Below are positions 1-8,480 of a stretch of 64,000 nt of DNA, piece after piece. Source of the stretch: Bacillus sp. FJAT-29937. Lineage in GTDB: Bacteria > Bacillota > Bacilli > Bacillales > Cytobacillaceae. A model generated the notes under the pieces. That model searched no databases. It was not told the origin of the DNA and saw nothing but the letters and a program-made list of their open reading frames with translations. Position numbers and translations under genes: made by a program. The stretch spans positions 1 through 64,000 of the forward strand of contig NZ_LMAS01000002.1 of assembly GCF_001509555.1 (NCBI RefSeq), read 5' to 3'. The number at the start of each line of letters is the position of its first letter. Position 1 is the first letter of the stretch.

Positions 1-440
1 TTCCTCTCTTCCTTGTTTATCGTCGCTGTTAAACATTGTAGACAAGAAGGAATAAAATGACTCCTTTTCTTTTTACACAATTATATGGACATAATCTGAA
101 AGTGGAGAAACCTGTCCATTAAATTGACTTTATCGGACAGGAATCTATGAAAATGGAGAAACCTGTCCATTAAATTGGTTTATTTGGACAGGAATCTATG
201 AAAGCAGAAAAACCTGTCTATCAAAGTGGTTTATTTGGACTTGAATCTATGAAATCCCGACATTCTGCAAACTCCGCTAATATTCACACATGACTATAGG
301 TCTGCTCACATTTCCCACCATCTACCTAGGCAAAGAAAAACCCCTTATGTACTTTGGATCATTTTTCCAATTCGTGCAGGGAAACATCTTTTAAGCTGGA
401 ATTCCTTCCTTATATTTTTTAATAAAAAGGAGGAAGTTGT
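1..440. other. Intergenic region upstream of the first amidase
   Basis: No supported gene is visible here. It holds a three-unit 51-bp tandem repeat (listed separately) and an AT-rich leader ending in an AAAGGAGG ribosome-binding site 7 nt before the amidase start. A short minus-strand frame opens near position 37 and runs off the window edge (about 12 codons), but no convincing ribosome-binding site precedes it, so I do not call it. Confidence 0.5.
93..262. repeat. Tandem array, 51-bp unit (family A)
   Basis: Three tandem units; the word TCTATGAAA recurs at 144, 195 and 246, exactly 51 bp apart. Each of the first two complete units contains CCTGTCC and, about 20 nt later, GGACAGG, so a unit can fold as a hairpin. 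The third unit has decayed arms. No coding potential is seen. Confidence 0.85.
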
Positions 441-2351
441 ATGGGGTTTTCTATGCGTAAGGTTTCCGCATCGCTTTTGACAGTGGCTTTAGCAACTAGC
501 CTGGCTATACCCTCTGGGTTCATGCCGGCGGCCAACGAATATGCAGCGGCTGAAAGTACCAGAAATTCAGAAGATTTGCAGCAGGCGTTCGAGAAAGCGG
601 CGGAGGAATTTAAAGTTCCGCAAAATGTTTTGATGGCAGTTGCCTACAATCAGTCTCGGTGGGATTATCACAAAGGACATAGCGAGGTTGGCGGTTATGG
701 GGTAATGAACCTTGTTCAGATTGATGGGGGAGAGTTTGCTCACGGAAAGGGTGAGGATGTTGAAGCCCAAAGTGTGGATAATTCCGTCATCAACACACTG
801 GACCAAGCAGCAAATTTAATAGGAATTGACCCAGAAACATTAAAGGATGATCCTGAACAAAACATCCGCGGCGGTGCAGCCTTACTTGCCGAATACGCAC
901 GTGAAACAGCGGGAGATATTCCAAGCAATCCCGAAGATTGGTATGGAGCCATCGTGAAATACAGCGGTTCCGAATTCGACGCCGTTGCCAAAGAATTTGC
1001 TGATGACGTGTATGCCACCATTCAACAGGGTGCCGAAAGAACAACAATCACTGGTCAAAAAGTTAGTATGAAGGCTGAAGCAGTCACACCTAATAAATCG
1101 ACAGCAGACTCCATCCCTCTACGCAATGCAAAATTCACTGGTACGGACTGTCCAAATGGACTAGAGTGCTCTTTCATCCCGGCTTTATACGAACAATTCT
1201 CCAGCAGCCCTACCAATTACGGCAACTATGACATTGCCAATCGTCCACACGATGGTCTCGACATCCGCTATATTATTATTCACGATATTGAAGGCAGTGC
1301 ACAATCTGCGATTAACCATTTTAGAAATAGATCGTCTGTTAGCGCCCATTACATCCTGGATTCCGATACTGGAAAAATCACACAGATGGTTAGACCTGAA
1401 GATGTTCCTTGGCATGCGGGGAATTGGTACTTCAATATGCATTCCATTGGCTTTGAGCATGAAGGATTTGCCGCCAAGGGAACCGATTGGTACTCTGAAC
1501 AAATGTATCGCTCCTCTGCCAAACTAGTAAAATACTTGGCGGAAAGATTTGATATTCCAATCGACAGACAGCATATTATCGGCCATGATGAAATTCCTGG
1601 GTTAACTCCGGCTAGACAAGGACTGATGCATTGGGATCCAGGCGCCTATTGGGATTGGTCCCATTTCTTTAATCTCCTCGGCGAACCGATTAACCCGAGC
1701 AAAGGGGATAAGAAGAGCGGAATTGTGACAATCAAGCCTAATTACAACACAAATAAACCGTCCTTCACATACGCCAATCAGCTGCTGGAGCCTCAGTCTT
1801 CCAGTCTCATACATTTATACACGGAACCGAGCTTTGAGGCCCCACTAATCAGTGATCCGCATTTTCACAAAAGCGGAGGAAAAGGAACGACCAATCTGAA
1901 TGATTGGGGCAACAAGGCCGCCATCGGACAAAGCTACTATCAAGTGGATCAGCAAGGTGATTGGACAGCCATCGACTATGGCGGAAAAAAGGCTTGGTTC
2001 TATAATCCAAATAATAAATATACCGTTCCAGGAGACGGAATTCTTATTTCCCCAAAAGAAGGGCTAGATTCCATTCCAGTCTACGGTGCTGCCTACCCGG
2101 AACAAGCTGCCTATGATGGGACAGGAATTGCAGCCTCGGCAAGGGGAGTAGCAGAACCACTCTATCAAATGCCAAAAGGCCAAACCTATGTCGCAACAGG
2201 ACCGATTCAATCAGATTATTACCATGCGAAAATCTTTAATGATCCTTCCACAAACCAAGTCGTAAAAGGTCAGGATGAGTATTATCAAATCTACTTTAAT
2301 CATCGTTTAGGATTTGTGAAGAAGAGTGATGTGGATGTAGTTCGTAAATAG
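441..2351 (+). CDS. Secreted N-acetylmuramoyl-L-alanine amidase (Amidase_2) with degenerate lysozyme-like domain
   Basis: Predicted secreted peptidoglycan amidase that cleaves the bond between N-acetylmuramic acid and the stem peptide. Residues 1-38 are a signal peptide. Residues ~45-195 resemble a soluble-lytic-transglycosylase/lysozyme fold (VLMAVAYNQSRWD, then GGYGVMN), but the usual catalytic Glu position is Gln71. Residues ~270-412 are the Amidase_2 zinc domain: IIIH (His281), HDEIPG near 382 and HWDPG (His397, Asp399). The C-terminal ~180 residues contain SH3-like wall-binding sequence. The ATG at 441 has AAAGGAGG 7 nt upstream; a second ATG at 453 would shorten the signal peptide slightly. 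It is a single gene with its own terminator. The amidase call is firm; activity of the first domain is doubtful. Confidence 0.9.
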   Translation: MGFSMRKVSASLLTVALATSLAIPSGFMPAANEYAAAESTRNSEDLQQAFEKAAEEFKVPQNVLMAVAYNQSRWDYHKGHSEVGGYGVMNLVQIDGGEFAHGKGEDVEAQSVDNSVINTLDQAANLIGIDPETLKDDPEQNIRGGAALLAEYARETAGDIPSNPEDWYGAIVKYSGSEFDAVAKEFADDVYATIQQGAERTTITGQKVSMKAEAVTPNKSTADSIPLRNAKFTGTDCPNGLECSFIPALYEQFSSSPTNYGNYDIANRPHDGLDIRYIIIHDIEGSAQSAINHFRNRSSVSAHYILDSDTGKITQMVRPEDVPWHAGNWYFNMHSIGFEHEGFAAKGTDWYSEQMYRSSAKLVKYLAERFDIPIDRQHIIGHDEIPGLTPARQGLMHWDPGAYWDWSHFFNLLGEPINPSKGDKKSGIVTIKPNYNTNKPSFTYANQLLEPQSSSLIHLYTEPSFEAPLISDPHFHKSGGKGTTNLNDWGNKAAIGQSYYQVDQQGDWTAIDYGGKKAWFYNPNNKYTVPGDGILISPKEGLDSIPVYGAAYPEQAAYDGTGIAASARGVAEPLYQMPKGQTYVATGPIQSDYYHAKIFNDPSTNQVVKGQDEYYQIYFNHRLGFVKKSDVDVVRK

Positions 2352-2360
2352 GATTGGAGG

Positions 2361-2391
2361 ATGTCCCAGAGGAAACTTTGGGGCATTTTTC
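2361..2391 (+). terminator. Rho-independent terminator of the amidase gene
   Basis: An 11-bp stem (ATGTCCCAGAG / CTTTGGGGCAT) with a GAAA tetraloop is followed directly by TTTTTCTATTTT, ten bases after the stop codon. Confidence 0.9.
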
Positions 2392-2395
2392 TATT

Positions 2396-2505
2396 TTAAA
2401 ACAAAATAGTTGTTGGATTCTGTCCTTGATGTACGGAGTAATCTTCAGCGGAGAGAAATGAAGCCAACGACATTTCGGGAGCAGACGTTCATGAATGTTT
2501 TTTGT
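2396..2505 (-). repeat. Dispersed ~100-bp intergenic element, copy 1 (reverse orientation)
   Basis: Read on the minus strand this contains AACATTCATGAACGTCTGCT, then AATGTCGTTGGCTTCATT, then GATTACTCCGTACATCAA and CCAACAACTATTTTGTTTT. The same ordered words occur at 18185-18280 and 45370-45485 on the plus strand. It lies between a terminator and the next gene. It has no coding frame. The mobile or regulatory nature is unknown. Confidence 0.75.
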
Positions 2506-2662
2506 ATGTTATCAGGCAATGACGACAAAGGAAAAAATATGTACTCCAAATTCAATGCGGTTCTTTCAACTCGTAAATCTTAATTTAAGACAAGGGTACC
2601 TGCATTATCGTTAACAGAAAATTATAATAAACTGTTATAGTAAACTTAGGAGCAAGTCAGAC

Positions 2663-2726
2663 TTGTTAAAAAGATTCTTCTATTACTTTTGATCGTGATA
2701 TTAATGATGTGGAGTGGTTGTGATGT
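2663..2726 (+). pseudogene. Relic of a lipoprotein signal peptide in the wrong frame
   Basis: The frame 2665-2726 reads VKKILLLLLIVILMMWSGCD: two lysines, a 13-residue hydrophobic core and a lipobox-like WSGC, the pattern of a lipoprotein signal. An AGGAG lies at 2648-2652. The frame has no standard start codon (GTT at 2665; a TTG at 2663 is out of frame by a 5-A run) and stops shortly after the Cys. The beta-helix gene begins in the neighbouring frame at 2723. The simplest reading is that indels cut off the export signal of the downstream gene. Confidence 0.5.
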
Positions 2727-4342
2727 CGATACGGTATACCTCAAATGGTTCAACAAAGGTTATTAATACAAAGTCTCCAGCAAATGGAACCGATGATTTA
2801 ACACTGAAATTGCAAGAAGCATTTGATCGTGTAGCTGATGGTGGAACAATCATAATCGATCCAGGCACTTATAAAGTCAGTAAAAATACGAACTTGACAG
2901 GTTTCCCAAATAATGACCAGCCATGCTTATTGTTAAGAAACAAGAAAAATGTTCGAATAGTTGGCTATGGGGCAAAACTGTGGGTTGATCAGCATGCACA
3001 GGGGATTCTTGAAATCCAATTATCATCTAACATTATAGTTGAAGGATTGGAAATAGCAGGCTATGGGGAGTTTCCGGCAATTGACACAACTTCTGTTGGG
3101 TACACCGGATATGGGGAAAAAGGTACGGCAAATGGCGGATACTACACTTCTGGCTTTTGGGGGTATTATAAAAATAACAGCCTAGATACGTCAAAAAAAT
3201 CAACTCACGCATCAATCAATAATGGACGACCGTGGGGATTATTTGGAAACGGTGGATTTATAGGAAACGTCTCCTATGGTATTTTAATTCATAATGGCTC
3301 TGAAAACATTAAACTTTTTAATCTGGACGTTCATGGTTTTAATTATGTTGGGATTGGTATCGGTCATAACGGCAACTTTGTTCCAATGGACTTAAGATAT
3401 AACGATTCTAAAAATATTCTTATTCAAAATTGCTATGTTCATGATAACTATGGAGCGAACATACATGCCTTAGCAGTAGACGGAGTTCAAATTACGAATT
3501 GTATAAGTGAAAGAGCTGGACATCCTGATTCTCAAATCTCACATAAATTTATTGACCCGGGTTATGGCGTTACATTGAGGGGAACGAATTGGAGTGAGGC
3601 GAAAAATATGATTGTCCAGGGTTCAATTTTTAGGGATAACAAAAGAAAAGGCATTGATAGTCACACTGGAATTGGCATGATATTTGCAGACAATATGATT
3701 GAAAATTCGTATGCTTGTGGAATTTTTGCTAAATGGAGTCATGATTTACAACAAAGTCAAGATATTATTATTAAAGGAAACAAGATCACAAACTGCAGTG
3801 CGAATGGAACGGGTTTGGGAGCTATCATGGTTGGCGGGTATAGATCCGGTTATTCCCGTGAAAAAATTCAACTACATGCTATTATTTCTGATAACTTAGT
3901 GAAAAATTGCGGAGCAACTGATTCGATTATTGATGCTGAAGTATTTGATGGTTTAACGATTACCGGAAATCAAATTATTGGTGTGGATCCAAGAACGGTA
4001 AATACAAGTTTTTACGGTATTAGAGTTGGTTCCTCTACTTCTTCTCAAAAATCATACTCTTTAAATATTTTTAATAACACGATTGATGCTATAGGTGCTC
4101 CCGCCTTGCAGCGTGGTATTCAAGTTTCAAATGTTGAGGATGGACAAGTGAATGGGAATATTATTAAATTAGAACATTCTAATTCCAATATTGGTCTTTA
4201 TTCTGTTAACAACGGAATAGTGAATTTCATTGGTAATATCGTGAGCATGGGTTCTGCTGGTACTCCCATTGCAATTGCTCAAACTTCCGGATATAAAGCG
4301 GGTAATATATCTAGTGGTGGAGATAAAGGAAATATTTTATAA
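2723..4342 (+). CDS. Right-handed parallel beta-helix (pectate-lyase-like) protein
   Basis: The sequence has the repetitive Asn/Gly/Ile pattern of right-handed beta-helix proteins (NIIVEGLEIAG, NILIQNCYVHDN, MIVQGSIFRDN, IIIKGNKITN). It starts with the GTIIIDPGTYKV segment typical of the N-terminal cap of pectate-lyase-fold enzymes. Such proteins bind or cleave polysaccharides; the substrate cannot be told. I chose ATG 2723 because GGAG at 2711-2714 is 8 nt upstream; a GTG at 2714 would remove that spacing. As read, the protein has no signal peptide, although a lipoprotein-type signal lies just upstream in another frame, so it may be a damaged secreted protein. About 539 residues. Confidence 0.75.
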   Translation: MSIRYTSNGSTKVINTKSPANGTDDLTLKLQEAFDRVADGGTIIIDPGTYKVSKNTNLTGFPNNDQPCLLLRNKKNVRIVGYGAKLWVDQHAQGILEIQLSSNIIVEGLEIAGYGEFPAIDTTSVGYTGYGEKGTANGGYYTSGFWGYYKNNSLDTSKKSTHASINNGRPWGLFGNGGFIGNVSYGILIHNGSENIKLFNLDVHGFNYVGIGIGHNGNFVPMDLRYNDSKNILIQNCYVHDNYGANIHALAVDGVQITNCISERAGHPDSQISHKFIDPGYGVTLRGTNWSEAKNMIVQGSIFRDNKRKGIDSHTGIGMIFADNMIENSYACGIFAKWSHDLQQSQDIIIKGNKITNCSANGTGLGAIMVGGYRSGYSREKIQLHAIISDNLVKNCGATDSIIDAEVFDGLTITGNQIIGVDPRTVNTSFYGIRVGSSTSSQKSYSLNIFNNTIDAIGAPALQRGIQVSNVEDGQVNGNIIKLEHSNSNIGLYSVNNGIVNFIGNIVSMGSAGTPIAIAQTSGYKAGNISSGGDKGNIL

Positions 4343-4412
4343 AAGCATATTTTAAAAATAAGGATGAACAGCGGAAAATTGAATAGGTGTTGAAGCAGGA
4401 TTTTAGTCTATC

Positions 4413-4441
4413 AGTCTACTGCGGATTGGTAGGCTTTTTTT
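4413..4441 (+). terminator. Terminator after the beta-helix gene
   Basis: AGTCTAC and GTAGGCT pair around a 9-nt loop, followed by seven T residues. Confidence 0.8.
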
Positions 4442-4690
4442 ATTTGGCTGACAAAGTGATTAAATTGGCTGACAAACAGCCTGAATTGGCTGACAAACTA
4501 TCGAAATTGGCTGATAAAATAGATATAGGATGATAGATCGAAACAAATCGACTATAAATTGCCAAAAATATCGGGCGAATTCCTACAAATAAGCTAGCAA
4601 ACCAAAACAATTGACGAGAAACTACCCAATTAGCTGATAAATCACTAGAATTCGCGAATATTGGAATGGGTCTAGCCGACAAAATGTAAG
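4437..4690. repeat. Tandem array, 21-bp unit TTGGCTGACAAA (family B, locus 1)
   Basis: TTGGCTGA recurs at 4444, 4465, 4486 and 4507, exactly 21 bp apart, with a variable 8-9 nt part per unit. After 4530 the units decay but fragments such as TTAGCTGATAAA persist to about 4690. The T tract of the preceding terminator runs into the array. The same family recurs at 8.1, 14.0 and 29.5 kb. Apparent reading frames through it (LADK heptads) are a product of the 21-bp period. Confidence 0.85.
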
Positions 4691-4731
4691 TTAAATGCTG
4701 AAATCGAAATTAAGAAGGTGGGAAATTTTTC

Positions 4732-4774
4732 ATTAATCAATCGTTTAATTAAAATTAATCAATCGTTTAATTAA
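4732..4774. promoter_or_regulatory. Two 21-bp direct repeats, candidate operator
   Basis: A 21-base sequence beginning ATTAATCAATCG occurs perfectly twice, at 4732-4752 and 4754-4774, with a 22-bp offset. It lies upstream of the candidate Pho box and the 5'-nucleotidase. Perfect duplication of an AT-rich part-palindrome suggests a binding site for a repressor or activator; none is named. Confidence 0.4.
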
Positions 4775-4801
4775 ATAGATTTCTAGGAGGAAAATACTAA
4801 T

Positions 4802-4844
4802 TTTACAAATGGTTTACCATAAATCAATAATAATCATATATAAT
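4802..4844 (+). promoter_or_regulatory. Candidate PhoP box and -10 of the 5'-nucleotidase gene
   Basis: TTTACA (4802-4807) and TTTACC (4813-4818) are spaced 11 bp apart start to start, followed in the same phase by weaker TCAATA (4824) and CATATA (4835); TATAAT lies at 4839-4844. This matches the layout of Bacillus PhoP sites (TTAACA-like hexamers every 11 bp near the -35 position). Phosphate-starvation control would fit a nucleotidase. Two of the four hexamers are poor. Confidence 0.4.
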
Positions 4845-4880
4845 ACTATCGAAGTAGTAAAAACTAATAGGAGGCTAGCC

Positions 4881-6734
4881 ATGCAAAGGTTGAAAAAGGG
4901 TTTTGCTGTATTCGTTTCATCGTTAGTAGTTTGGTCTGGGTTTGGAGGACAGTTTCTCGTTAATGCGGAAGGAACTGCGAGTGCGGACACAAAGAAAATT
5001 ACGATTTTGCATACGAATGATTCACATGGCCGCGTAGTGGAAAGCAGCAGTGATGGAATGGGGTTTGCAAAGATTTCGACTTTGGTTAAGCAATTTGAAA
5101 GTGAAAATCCAAACACTCTTTTATTAGATGCTGGTGATACATTACACGGGACAACTTTTGCCACACTTAGCAAAGGGGAAAGCATTGCGGAAGTGATGAA
5201 CAAAGTTGGCTATGATGGCATGGCTGCAGGTAACCATGATTTCAACTATGGATATGAGAGACTGCTAGAGTTAGAAAAGAAAGTAGTTTTCCCTGTTTTA
5301 AGTGCGAACGTTCGTAAAGCGGATGGCACATTGCTGTTAAAACCTTATGTAATTAAGGAAGTTGACGGCCTTAAACTTGGGATTTTTGGCTTATCCACTC
5401 CAGAAACACATTATAAAACTCACCCGAAAAATGTTGAGGGTTTAACTTTTACTGATCCAGTTGTTGAAGCACAGGCAATGGTAAAAGAATTAAAAGGTCT
5501 AAATGTTGACATGATTATTGCTGTGACTCACTTAGGGATTGATGAGTCCAGTACGGATACTTCTATTAAAGTAGCAAAAGGCGCACCTGGAATCGACTTG
5601 ATTGTAGATGGTCACAGCCACTCTACTCTAGTAGAGGGATTGCAAGGTGAAAATGATACGTTAATTGTAAGCTCAGGCGAATATACGAAAAATCTTGGTG
5701 TTGTAGAGTTAACATTTGAAGGCAAGAAATTAACTGGCAAAAAAGCGAAATTAATCAAAAAAGAAGAAACAGCTGACGTAAAACCAGATCCTGAAGTGGA
5801 AAAGGTGATTAAAGATATTCAAACGGCTCAAGAAGAAATTTTATCAGAGGTAATCGGAAAAACGGCAGTGAAGCTTGATGGCGAACGTGAACAAGTTCGT
5901 ACAGGCGGAACGAACCTCGGTAACATGATTACAGATGCGATGGTCGATATGACCGGTGCAGATGTAGCGATTACAAACGGCGGCGGGATCCGTGCATCGA
6001 TCGATGAAGGAGATATTACGAAAGGGGAAGTCGTGACAGTTTTGCCGTTCGGAAACTACATCGTGACGAAGAAGTTAACTGGGGCGCAAATTAAATCCAG
6101 TCTTGAAAATGCAGTCGATTCGTATCCAGAATCAAAAGGTGCTTTCCCGCATATTAGCGGTCTGACATTTGCCATTGACACAGCACAAAAAGTGGGCGAG
6201 CGTATTCATTCTATGAAAATTAATGGACAGCCTGTTGATATGAATAAACAATATGTTGTGGCAACTAACGATTTCATGGCTGCAGGCGGGGATGAGTATA
6301 CTTCATTCAAAGACAGCCCAATCGAAAATGAATTCCCTGCTTTAGATGAGGCACTCATTGCTTATATCCAAAAGCTTGGTACGGTTAACACGAAATACGA
6401 AGCCCGCATTGTGGCAAAGCCAGTTGAAAAAGAAGAACCAAAAGAAGAAACAAAACCGGCTCCAAAAGTTTACTGGGATGGCCTGTTAATGAAAAAGGGT
6501 CAAATTGGCCGTGTGATCATTGAAAAGCCTATCAATCTATGGAAAAAAGATGCAAACAACAAGCTTACTTTTGTTCGTGTCTTAAACCCAGGTGAAAAAT
6601 ACCGAGTTTACAGCTTTGACAGCCAGCACTTCGGCCAGTACGGAGTTGGCGGCGGACATTATGTAACGAAGATGGAAGGGTTTGTAAAATATGAAACACC
6701 TTCTAAGAAGAAATTGGCGGAATTGAATAAGTAA
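4881..6734 (+). CDS. Secreted 5'-nucleotidase / UshA-family metallophosphoesterase with C-terminal wall module
   Basis: Exported phosphatase that releases phosphate from nucleotides outside the cell. Residues 1-29 are a signal peptide. The calcineurin-like metal site is visible: ILHTNDSHG (Asp47, His49), DAGD (83-86) and GNHD (117-120), then VDGHSHS. The second half is the 5'-nucleotidase C-terminal domain (NLGNMITDAM, ITNGGGIRASI, NDFMAAGGDEY). A Lys/Glu/Pro linker leads to the ~80-residue YWDG/KPINLWK/GQYGVGGG module (residues ~529-610) shared with three other proteins here. ATG 4881 has AGGAGG 6 nt upstream; the longer frame from 4809 runs through the promoter. About 617 residues, monocistronic. 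Confidence 0.92.
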   Translation: MQRLKKGFAVFVSSLVVWSGFGGQFLVNAEGTASADTKKITILHTNDSHGRVVESSSDGMGFAKISTLVKQFESENPNTLLLDAGDTLHGTTFATLSKGESIAEVMNKVGYDGMAAGNHDFNYGYERLLELEKKVVFPVLSANVRKADGTLLLKPYVIKEVDGLKLGIFGLSTPETHYKTHPKNVEGLTFTDPVVEAQAMVKELKGLNVDMIIAVTHLGIDESSTDTSIKVAKGAPGIDLIVDGHSHSTLVEGLQGENDTLIVSSGEYTKNLGVVELTFEGKKLTGKKAKLIKKEETADVKPDPEVEKVIKDIQTAQEEILSEVIGKTAVKLDGEREQVRTGGTNLGNMITDAMVDMTGADVAITNGGGIRASIDEGDITKGEVVTVLPFGNYIVTKKLTGAQIKSSLENAVDSYPESKGAFPHISGLTFAIDTAQKVGERIHSMKINGQPVDMNKQYVVATNDFMAAGGDEYTSFKDSPIENEFPALDEALIAYIQKLGTVNTKYEARIVAKPVEKEEPKEETKPAPKVYWDGLLMKKGQIGRVIIEKPINLWKKDANNKLTFVRVLNPGEKYRVYSFDSQHFGQYGVGGGHYVTKMEGFVKYETPSKKKLAELNK

Positions 6735-6742
6735 GGTTAAGT

Positions 6743-6775
6743 AAAAAGCAGAGAGCTCTCTGCTTTTTGCTTTTT
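6743..6775 (+). terminator. Terminator of the 5'-nucleotidase gene
   Basis: A perfect inverted repeat, AAAAGCAGAGAG / CTCTCTGCTTTT, is followed by TTTTTGCTTTTT. Confidence 0.92.
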
Positions 6776-6908
6776 AAAGTAGTTTGTTAATTTTGCAGTT
6801 TTCCAAGTGAAGATGGAAACTCCAATTATTTGAATTCCTTTTACTGCCCCTGTCAAACGTGTAAAATAGTAACTACGAAATGAAAAAAAGTTTTTAAGGG
6901 AGAAAGTG

Positions 6909-8048
6909 ATGAAAAAAGTTTATGTTTTGCTGTTTGTTTTACTGTTTAGCTTCGTCTCATATGCTCCGGTACAAGCTTCTGAAGAAAAGGTATCGATTAG
7001 CGGCAGCTCCATTTTAACCGCGAAACAAATGGGCGATTTTGTCCTATTAAAATATCCTGAACCTAAATTAACGACTGTTGATATTTATAGATTAGCAGAT
7101 TTATATCTATCTTTAGGCCGTCAAGAGGGGATTCGCGGGGACATTGCTTTTGCCCAAGCCATTCTAGAAACAGGCTACTTCCAATATGGGAAAGATGTTC
7201 TGCCTGAGCAGAATAACTACTCCGGGATTGGGGCTGTTGGAGGCGGTGCACAAGGGGCTTATTTCAACACGCCTGAGGAAGGGGTAAGAGCGCAGATTCA
7301 GCATTTGAAAGCCTATGCAAACAACGAACCTCTCGTGACAGAAAAAAACGATCCGCGCTTTGATTATGTAAAGCGGGGGATTGCTCCTTACTGGACAGAT
7401 TTGAATAATCGCTGGGCCGTGCCGGGAGATCAATACGGCGAGCGGATTCTTGCTATTTTTTCAGAGATGAAGAGCATTAACTTGGAAATTCCAAATGTAG
7501 GCAGTCAATGGACATCCAAGCTCCCAGCTGCTGCCGTCTATTTGAAAGCAGATATGCCGCTCATCAGTCCTGATGGATCAGTTTCTAAGACGCTGAAAAA
7601 AGGGTACTCCTATAAAGTGTTTGGCACAATAGGAAACAACTATAATTTGGGCGGAAATTATTATATTCCCGCCAACAGCAGTAAAATGAGTGTCTATATT
7701 GGAAGATTGCATATTAAAAATAAGGATATTAATTTGTACCGTCCAGATGGAAAAGTTCATCGAAAATTAATTCCAGGTGAGCTCATTAAAGTGTTTAGCT
7801 TTGATAACAATGCTTATTATGTTGGCGGGGGCTACTATATTCAAAGGAATGCCGGGGTTTCTTTTTATAAAGGAACGATTCAAATCACCGCCGATAGCGG
7901 GCTCTACGATTCCAATGGAAGCGTAGCGAGAACGCTGAAGAAGGGTCAAGTATTTAGAGTCTATGCGATTCAAGATAATAAGTTGGATCTAGGCGGCGGT
8001 TACTTTGTAAACTATGATAAGCAAAAACAAAATTATACGAATCATTGA
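6909..8048 (+). CDS. Secreted glucosaminidase (LytG-like) with three SH3-like repeats
   Basis: Predicted peptidoglycan beta-N-acetylglucosaminidase. After a signal peptide (1-24, ending VQASEE) the family-73 glucosaminidase domain spans ~55-190, with AQAILETGYF holding the likely catalytic Glu87 and YSGIGAVGGG following. The C-terminal half has three ~55-residue repeats, each with a KTLKKG-type turn and a LGGxYYI ending. They look like distant relatives of the module found in the neighbouring enzymes and may bind the wall. ATG 6909 has AAGGGAG 6 nt upstream; the in-frame GTG at 6906 is less well placed. About 379 residues. It is flanked by terminators, so it is transcribed alone. Confidence 0.9.
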   Translation: MKKVYVLLFVLLFSFVSYAPVQASEEKVSISGSSILTAKQMGDFVLLKYPEPKLTTVDIYRLADLYLSLGRQEGIRGDIAFAQAILETGYFQYGKDVLPEQNNYSGIGAVGGGAQGAYFNTPEEGVRAQIQHLKAYANNEPLVTEKNDPRFDYVKRGIAPYWTDLNNRWAVPGDQYGERILAIFSEMKSINLEIPNVGSQWTSKLPAAAVYLKADMPLISPDGSVSKTLKKGYSYKVFGTIGNNYNLGGNYYIPANSSKMSVYIGRLHIKNKDINLYRPDGKVHRKLIPGELIKVFSFDNNAYYVGGGYYIQRNAGVSFYKGTIQITADSGLYDSNGSVARTLKKGQVFRVYAIQDNKLDLGGGYFVNYDKQKQNYTNH

Positions 8049-8058
8049 TTCATTGGAG

Positions 8059-8091
8059 ACCACTGGGCTTTTTGCCAGTGGTTTATTTTTT
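8059..8091 (+). terminator. Terminator of the glucosaminidase gene
   Basis: ACCACTGG / CCAGTGGT stem with an 8-nt loop, followed by TTATTTTTT. Confidence 0.9.
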
Positions 8092-8102
8092 GGTGCAAAA
8101 TA

Positions 8103-8315
8103 TGGGATTGGCTGACAAACCTCTGAAATTGGCTGACAAAGTGCATGAATTGGCTGACAAACCGCCGGAATTGGCTGACAACGGGTATGAATTGGCTGAC
8201 AAAGTTGAAAAGTCCTTTTAACTACTTAAATTTAGCTGGGAAATCATTCGAAAACCACTCAAATTCGCTGAGAAAGTGCTCGATTTAGCTAACAAACCAC
8301 CAAAATTCCCTAACA
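8103..8315. repeat. Tandem array, 21-bp unit TTGGCTGACAAA (family B, locus 2)
   Basis: Five clear units begin at 8108, 8129, 8150, 8171 and 8192, exactly 21 bp apart. Diverged units (AAATTCGCTGAGAAAG, GATTTAGCTAACAAAC) continue to about 8310. It starts right behind the preceding terminator. The rest of the gap up to the next gene shows nothing else I can support. Confidence 0.88.
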
Positions 8316-8480
8316 AAATAATATTGTCGACCGCAATCCCCCATTCATTTTTTAAAAAATATACCATAAGTAACAGCCCTATGATTATATACCCAATTAT
8401 TTCAAACTATGGGGTTATTAGGGGAATAATTTCTTCCGGTGAGCTAGAATGATAGGTAGATAACATTTGGAGGTACGCCC

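Noticed and set aside
1..40. Start of a minus-strand gene leaving the window
   Set aside because: Only about 12 codons are visible and no ribosome-binding site precedes the ATG.
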